Source: Candidatus Brocadiia bacterium
Lineage (GTDB): Bacteria > Planctomycetota > MHYJ01 > WSZJ01
DNA: 5,171 nucleotides
Reading direction: 5' to 3'
Assembly (NCBI GenBank): GCA_013360825.1
Contig: JABWAY010000298.1
Span: 1-5,171, forward strand
The first letter of the stretch is position 1; each line of letters opens with the position of its first letter. Under the pieces are notes generated by a model. It saw nothing but the letters and a program-made list of their open reading frames with translations, did no database searches and was not told where the DNA came from. Below, piece after piece: positions 1 to 5,171 of the stretch. The position numbers were made by a program, and so were the translations under genes.

Positions 1-5
1 CCATC

Positions 6-80
6 GCCGGCCTCCGTTTCTGGGCTTCGAGCCCGATTCAATACTGGTGACCTCACGGTACACCGCGAACGGAGGCCGGC
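6..80 (-). other. 75-nt inverted-repeat element, candidate structured RNA (three-way junction) in the actF 3' region
   Basis: Bases 6-18 and 68-80 are perfect 13-bp inverted repeats (GCCGGCCTCCGTT against its complement). Inside the 49-base loop are two further hairpins. Bases 22-26 pair with 30-34 (GGGCT/AGCCC). Bases 46-52 pair with 57-64, giving seven pairs with A60 bulged and a four-base loop at 53-56. Read on the minus strand, the operon strand, that four-base loop is GUGA, a GNRA-type tetraloop closed by a C-G pair; on the plus strand it would be UCAC. The unpaired joining segments are 19-21, 35-45 and 65-67. It begins 66 nt after the actF stop. No T-run follows it on the minus strand before the window edge, so it is not a textbook intrinsic terminator as seen. 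It matches no riboswitch or ribozyme that I recognise. It could be a 3'UTR RNA structure, an mRNA stabiliser, part of a terminator, or a dispersed palindromic DNA repeat. The folding is by eye. Confidence 0.4.
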
Positions 81-146
81 CTTCTCATCCCATCTTTTCT
101 GTTTTCCCTTTCTCCATCCCTGTCCGTCCCCCTTCTCCTCCGCCCC
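81..146 (-). other. Purine-rich 3' trailer after actF
   Basis: On the minus strand this 66-base stretch between the actF stop and the inverted-repeat element is almost all purine (about seven pyrimidines by eye), with G-runs near actF and A-runs further on. I see no open reading frame of its own and no hairpin. The function is unknown; it would be unstructured RNA in the 3' untranslated region. Confidence 0.4.
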
Positions 147-1400
147 TCAAATGTGGTGGTTCAGACTCTCCTCCAGGAACGGATCCCTCGCCGGGACCGC
201 GCGGGCGCGGCTGAAAGCCGCCAGGACGACCAGCAGGAACGCGGTCGGGACCACAAGGAGCGTGCATCCCTCCCAGATCCCAAAGACCGGCGATCCGTGC
301 GCGAACGGGGGAAGAATCATCAGGTAGAGGTCGAGCCAGCGCCCCACGAGAAGCACCCCGGCGACCACCAGCAGCACCTTCTCGCTGCGCTTCGCCGCGC
401 GCGGCAGGAGCACGAGGAACGGGATCACCCAGTTCAGGCAGAGGTTGGCGACGGCGAGCGGCCCCCAGGCGCCGGTGTGGCGCAGCAGGTAGTAGGAGGT
501 TTCCTCGGGGATGTTCGTGTACCAGATGAGCATGTACTGGCTGTACCAGATGTACGCCCAGAAGGTGGAGAACCCGAAGACAAGTTTCCCGAGGTCGTGA
601 AGGTGGTCGTCGCTGGCGATCCCGGCGAGCGGGCCCGCGCGGCGCATGAGGATCACGAGGAAGGTCAGGGCGGCGAGGCCGCTGAGGAAGAGCCCGGCGA
701 AGTGATAGACGGCGAAGACGGTGCTGAACCAGTGGGGGTCGAGGGACATGATCCAGTCGAAGGAGGCCGCGGTGAAGGTGACGGCGAAGACGACGAGGAA
801 GAACGCGGAGAGCCGGACGTTTTTCAGGGTCCAGCGGATCTGTCCGTCGGCGTCCTGGCGGCGGGAGGAGGCGACGAGTGCGCGAATGAGGAGGGTCCAG
901 ATGACGACGTAGACCACGGTGCGGGCCAGGAAGAAGCCGCTGTTCAGCCAGGCGGATTTCTTCTGGAGGAGGGGGTCGGCGGCGACGACGTCGGTGTGGC
1001 TCCATTCGTAGACGCGGTGGGCGCCCAGTGCGATGAAGATCATCCCGAGCGCGGCCAGCGGGAGGAGCGCGGTCATCGCTTCGGCAACCCGGCGCACGGC
1101 GACGCTCCACCCGGCCTGGGTGATGTACTGGGTGGCGAGGAAGATGCCGCCGGCGAGGCCGAGGCCGAGGAGGTAGTAGGCGGCCAGGAGGAGGTTGGGC
1201 CAGGCGCGGTCGGTCGCGAGCGGGCGCAGCGCTCCCGCGAGGGCGGAGTCGCCTGCGACCCGGGACGCGACCGCATCGAGGAGCAGGCCTGCGGCGATCC
1301 CGGCGGCACCGACGGCGAGGATCCACCGGGCGGCGCGCCGCGCACGGCCGGCGAGAACCATCGGGGCGCGGTCGGGGATGGGCGGGGGTGCGGTGTGCAT
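147..1400 (-). CDS. actF: ActF, second NrfD-like membrane subunit of alternative complex III
   Basis: This 417-residue integral membrane protein is a paralogue of ActC and forms the other half of the membrane part of ACIII. It has been proposed to contribute a proton path rather than a quinol site (family knowledge, debated). About ten helices are visible, near residues 26-48, 68-93, 107-128, 151-175, 199-218, 224-252, 274-294, 312-333, 340-363 and 375-397. Signatures seen are AHRVYEWSH (127-135), LLQKKSAWLN (144-153), SFDWIMSLDPHWFST (213-227) and DLGKLVFGFSTFWAY (269-283), followed by YSQYMLIWYTNIPEET (286-301) and GRWLDLYLMILPP (353-365). The frame is open far upstream into actE, but the ATG at 1400 fits best, 2 nt after the actE stop with a good ribosome binding site. 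The first 20 residues are Pro/Arg-rich and not conserved in appearance. It is the last gene visible in the operon; a purine-rich trailer and a structured element follow. Confidence 0.95.
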   Translation of the reverse strand: MHTAPPPIPDRAPMVLAGRARRAARWILAVGAAGIAAGLLLDAVASRVAGDSALAGALRPLATDRAWPNLLLAAYYLLGLGLAGGIFLATQYITQAGWSVAVRRVAEAMTALLPLAALGMIFIALGAHRVYEWSHTDVVAADPLLQKKSAWLNSGFFLARTVVYVVIWTLLIRALVASSRRQDADGQIRWTLKNVRLSAFFLVVFAVTFTAASFDWIMSLDPHWFSTVFAVYHFAGLFLSGLAALTFLVILMRRAGPLAGIASDDHLHDLGKLVFGFSTFWAYIWYSQYMLIWYTNIPEETSYYLLRHTGAWGPLAVANLCLNWVIPFLVLLPRAAKRSEKVLLVVAGVLLVGRWLDLYLMILPPFAHGSPVFGIWEGCTLLVVPTAFLLVVLAAFSRARAVPARDPFLEESLNHHI

Positions 1401-1402
1401 GT

Positions 1403-2035
1403 TCAGTCTTCCTTCCTGTCGCCCGGGGGCGGTTCCCCGCCGCCGGCGTCCTGTTTGGCCCGGGCCTCCTGAAGCGCGCGGACGTGGAGAATCACCTTCC
1501 AGCGGTCGATGGCGTCGATCTGGGCCGCGTAGGACGGCATGCGGCCGTTGTTCATCCCGAAGGTGAGGATATGGAAGATCTCGCCGTCCGTGCGGGCGCG
1601 GCTGGCCTCCGTGTGGAGCGGGGGCGGCGCGGGCACCCCCCGACGCGTCACCGGGCCGTCCCCCTCCCCGCCCGCGCCGTGGCAGACCTGGCAGAAATTC
1701 GCCCAGACGGCGGCGCCGCGGGAGAGCGCGGCGGGGTCGGGTGCGGCAAAGGGACTCCGGAGCTCGCGGCCGGCCCGGAGCGCCTCTTCGGCCTCGGGCC
1801 CGTAGTGAACGGGGGTGTGGCCGCGGGGGATCGTCCCCGGGGCCGGGAGCTGCAGGTTGCCGCCGTCGGCGAAGTTGGGGTTCTCCCCCTGGCTCTGGTA
1901 CGAGACCGGGGTCTTCATTTCGGGGAGCACGTCGAAGTTGCGCCGTCCCAGGTCCGGTTTGAGGACGACGTGCAGCGCCAGGATCGCGAGCAGAAGCGCC
2001 GACAGGACGGCGATCGCGCACTTGGTGACGGTCAT
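1403..2035 (-). CDS. actE: ActE, monoheme cytochrome c subunit of alternative complex III
   Basis: This 210-residue membrane-anchored cytochrome c takes part in passing electrons from ActB towards the terminal oxidase (family knowledge). Residues 7-26 form one hydrophobic segment that would export the rest to the periplasm. The segment FDVLPEMKTPVSYQSQGENP (residues 34-53) and the following GTIPRGHTPVHYG (67-79) are typical of ActE. The single heme motif CQVCH is at residues 115-119 (1693-1679) in FCQVCHGAGGEGDGPV. Met166 in GRMPSYAAQI is the likely second axial ligand. The C-terminal 20 residues are Gly/Pro/charge-rich and probably disordered. There is no lipobox (the only early cysteine is residue 6, before the hydrophobic stretch), so the N-terminus is likely an uncleaved anchor. 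The start is fixed by the ATGA overlap with actD and the strong ribosome binding site. The TGA stop is 2 nt before actF. Confidence 0.94.
   Translation of the reverse strand: MTVTKCAIAVLSALLLAILALHVVLKPDLGRRNFDVLPEMKTPVSYQSQGENPNFADGGNLQLPAPGTIPRGHTPVHYGPEAEEALRAGRELRSPFAAPDPAALSRGAAVWANFCQVCHGAGGEGDGPVTRRGVPAPPPLHTEASRARTDGEIFHILTFGMNNGRMPSYAAQIDAIDRWKVILHVRALQEARAKQDAGGGEPPPGDRKED
1408..1417 (-). promoter_or_regulatory. Ribosome binding site of actF
   Basis: The minus strand reads AGGAAGGAAG near the end of actE. The second AGGA is nine bases before the ATG at 1400, and the actE stop codon lies in the spacer. This supports 1400 as the start rather than the in-frame ATG at 1361 (codon 14). 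Confidence 0.65.
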
Positions 2036-2558
2036 GCCTCCTCCTCCGACGTCGTTTCCCGGATCTCGACGGCGTGATGGTCCTCCAGCAGCCGGCGCAT
2101 CTCCTTCACCTCGACCCCCGCGGTGTCGGCACGGAGGACGAGGACGAACCTGTCGTCCGTGACCCCGGCGGCATAGACCCGCGGGGACCGGCCGGGAAGG
2201 AGCCCGCAGCGCAGGAGCAGCGCCGCCACGGAGCCGAGCCCGGCGCAGAGCACCGTGACCTCGAACCAGACGGGGACGAACGCGGGGAGGGAGTTGAACG
2301 GCTTCCCGCCGACGTTGATCGGCCAGTCGGCCGCGCTCACCCAGAACATGAAGGCGAGCATCGCCCCGCCGCCGATCAGCCCGCAGAGGAAGCAGACCCA
2401 GGGGAGACGCGACGCCGGCAGCCCCTGCGCCCGGTCCAGGCCGTGCACGGCGTACGGCGTGAACGTGTCGACGATCGCATGCCCGCGACGGCGGGCCTGC
2501 CCGGTCGCCGCGAGGATGTCCTCCTCCCCGGCAAAGACCCCGACCAGCAGCTGTTGGC

Positions 2559-2562
<4 letters not shown>
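2032..2562 (-). CDS. actD: ActD, DUF3341 membrane subunit of alternative complex III
   Basis: This 176-residue protein matches the DUF3341/ActD family in length and layout. A soluble N-terminal domain (residues 1-50, starting LLVGVFAGEEDILAA) is followed by two membrane helices (about 54-77 and 93-118). They are separated by the family signature DWPINVGGKPFNSLPAFVPVWFE (split here as DWPINVGGKPFN, residues 79-90, and SLPAFVPVWFE, 91-101). A C-terminal soluble domain (128-176) reads DDRFVLVLRADTAGVEV and ends in acidic residues. It carries no cofactor motif; in known ACIII structures it sits beside ActC, and its exact role is unsettled. The frame stays open far upstream, but the ATG at 2562 is chosen because it overlaps the actC stop in an ATGA and has GGAGA six bases upstream. 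Its own TGA overlaps the actE ATG in a second ATGA, so translation of actC, actD and actE is probably coupled. Confidence 0.94.
2037..2047 (-). promoter_or_regulatory. Stacked ribosome binding sites of actE within the actD 3' end
   Basis: The minus strand reads GGAGGAGGAGG, three overlapping GGAGG units, and then one base (C) before the actE ATG at 2035. The same bases encode the acidic C-terminus (EEEA) of ActD. The leftmost unit has the usual spacing of about seven bases; the unit next to the ATG is too close to work. Confidence 0.75.
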
Positions 2563-3975
<1,413 letters not shown>

Positions 3976-3983
<8 letters not shown>

Positions 3984-5171
3984 GTTTGCTGTCCTCCGTT
4001 GCCGCCGCGCGATTCCGCACGAGCGTGAGATACCCGACCGACGGGCGCACGTTCAGCTCCTCCAGCACCCGGTAGTGGCGCGGGTCGGCGACCAGGCGCG
4101 ACACCGCCGAGTTCGGGTCGTTCAGGTCCCCGAAGACGATCGCCTGCGCCGGGCAGGACTGGGCGCAGGCCGGCTGGATCTCGCCGTCGCGCACGGGACG
4201 CCCCTCGCGACGGGCCTCGGCCTTCGCCTCCTGGATCCGCTGGACGCAGAACGAGCATTTCTCCATGACCCCCCGGCTGCGCACGGCGATATCCGGGTTG
4301 AGGACCATGTTCTGGAGCCGGTCCTCGTGCGGGTAGTCGAACCAGTTGAAGCGGCGGACCTTGTAGGGGCAGTTGTTGGCGCAGTACCGGGTTCCGACGC
4401 ACCGGTTGTAGACCTGCTGGTTGAGCCCCTCCTCGCTGTGCACGGTGGCGAGGACGGGGCAGACGGTTTCGCAGGGGGCGTTGGCGCAGTGCTGGCACAT
4501 CATCGGCTGGTGGACGACGTCGAGATCCTCGCCGGCCCCGGCGTAGTAGCGGTCGATCCGCAGCCAGTGCATTTCGCGCGACCGGAACACCTCGTCGCGG
4601 CCGACGACCGGGATGTTGTTCTCGGCCTGGCAGGCGACGACGCATCCGGAGCAGCCCGTGCACCCCGTGAGGTCGATGACCATCCCCCAGCGGTGCCCCT
4701 CGTGGTCATGGTCGCCGGTCCAGAGGCTCCGGATCTCGTGCCCGCCGCCGTGCCCGCCCCCGTGGCCGCCCGGCTTCCCGCCGCCCGAATCCGCCCGATA
4801 CGCGGCAAGCGTCGTCTCCTGCACGATCGGACGCGGCTCCTCCTTCCCGCTCTCCGTGAGGTGCTCGGGGGGCGAGAGGAAATGGTGCTTCTGCGTGGTG
4901 GCCAGGTCGCTCCGGCCCCCGGTCCGCGCCAGCTGCACACCGGCGGAGGCGTAGGCGAGCCGCCCCTCGCGGCGGCCGAGAAACGGGGCGGCGTTCACGC
5001 CGACGAGCCCGCCGGGCGCAACCGTGGGCCGCGCTTCGATCCAGCCGGGCCCGATGTTCGCAAACCGGTCGGTCCCCCTGCGGCCGTAACCGAGCGCGAT
5101 CGCAACGAGCCCGGGATGCTGGCCGGGCTGGCGGAGAACGGGGAGCTCGACCGCGGCCGCTCCCGCGCCCC
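3976..5171 (-). CDS. actB: ActB, molybdopterin-like/iron-sulfur subunit of alternative complex III (3' part)
   Basis: The frame is open to the right edge, so the start and the large N-terminal molybdopterin-oxidoreductase-like part lie outside; 397 residues are visible. Family ActB proteins are about 1000 residues, carry no molybdenum cofactor, and pass electrons from the quinol site to the cytochrome subunits on the periplasmic face. The first ~60 visible residues (5171 to ~4980) read RQPGQHPGLVAIALGYGR and then GVNAAPFL, typical of the end of the MoCo-like domain. A Gly/His-rich linker follows (about 4785-4690). The ferredoxin-like domain then has CxxCxxCxxxC (4662-4630), CxxCx4CxxxC (4497-4459), Cx5CxxxC (4401-4369) and a split CxxC...CxxxC (4257-4153). 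That is 15 cysteines, matching three [4Fe-4S] plus one [3Fe-4S] as reported for the family. A GTG at 4998 could look like a start but is internal, because conserved sequence continues upstream. The TAG stop lies 8 bp inside actC. Identity is firm; the missing N-terminus (Tat signal or lipid anchor) cannot be assessed. Confidence 0.95.
3992..3997 (-). promoter_or_regulatory. Ribosome binding site of actC
   Basis: GGAGGA on the minus strand lies inside the last codons of actB and about eight to nine bases before the ATG at 3983. It supports that ATG as the start although it overlaps actB by 8 bp. Confidence 0.7.

Noticed and set aside
6..80. tRNA gene, integron attC site, hammerhead ribozyme or CRISPR repeat in the inverted-repeat element
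   Set aside because: There is no tRNA T-arm geometry. The GTT/AAC ends are in the wrong order for attC. CTGGTGA on the plus strand departs from the hammerhead core, and its partner GAAA is missing on that strand. There is only one unit, so no CRISPR array.
6..115. Intrinsic terminator on the plus strand (inverted repeat followed by pyrimidine-rich sequence)
   Set aside because: The loop is 49 bases and the following tract lacks a prompt run of T (TTTT first appears about 15 bases later). No plus-strand gene is seen to need it. It cannot be fully excluded because the left flank is missing.
153..1472. Long open frame on the plus strand opposite actF (439 codons)
   Set aside because: It has the same low-complexity, charged composition and no family features. 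It lies almost entirely within actF and is a frame shadow.
1403..2021. Upstream extension of the actF frame into actE
   Set aside because: The extended part is Arg/Pro-rich with no conservation and would overlap actE completely. The ATG at 1400 has its own ribosome binding site.

Overview
The window is a GC-rich stretch, coded almost edge to edge, that carries most of an operon for alternative complex III (ACIII, the Act complex), a bacterial quinol:electron-acceptor oxidoreductase that replaces the cytochrome bc1 complex. All genes lie on the minus strand, so transcription runs from the right edge to the left. Gene order is actB (3' part only, cut by the right edge), actC, actD, actE, actF. 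actA, the multiheme cytochrome c that usually opens such operons, would lie beyond the right edge and is not visible. The high GC content, the tight packing and the ACIII complement suggest an aerobic or microaerobic bacterium with a Gram-negative-type envelope. The phylum cannot be fixed from the sequence alone.

Layout in transcription order: 5171-3976 is the end of ActB, with the tail of the molybdopterin-oxidoreductase-like part, a linker and a ferredoxin-like domain holding 15 cysteines. 3983-2559 is ActC, an NrfD-type quinol-site membrane subunit. 2562-2032 is ActD, a two-helix DUF3341 protein. 2035-1403 is ActE, a monoheme cytochrome c. 1400-147 is ActF, a second NrfD-type membrane subunit. 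The junctions are 8-bp, 4-bp and 4-bp overlaps and then a 2-nt gap, which points to one polycistronic message with translational coupling.

As a machine (family knowledge), ActC with the Fe-S part of ActB oxidises membrane quinol. Electrons pass through the ActB clusters to the hemes of ActA and ActE and on to a terminal oxidase. ActD and ActF complete the membrane part. No oxidase gene and no actG-like gene is visible here.

The left 146 bases hold no gene. They contain a strongly purine-biased 3' trailer (minus strand) and then a compact 75-nt inverted-repeat element at 6-80. It folds on paper into a three-way junction: a perfect 13-bp closing stem and two hairpins. Read on the operon strand, one hairpin is capped by a GNRA-type GUGA loop. 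This is the one part of the window not explained by a known family and the best candidate for something undescribed. The protein genes themselves are a well-known system.
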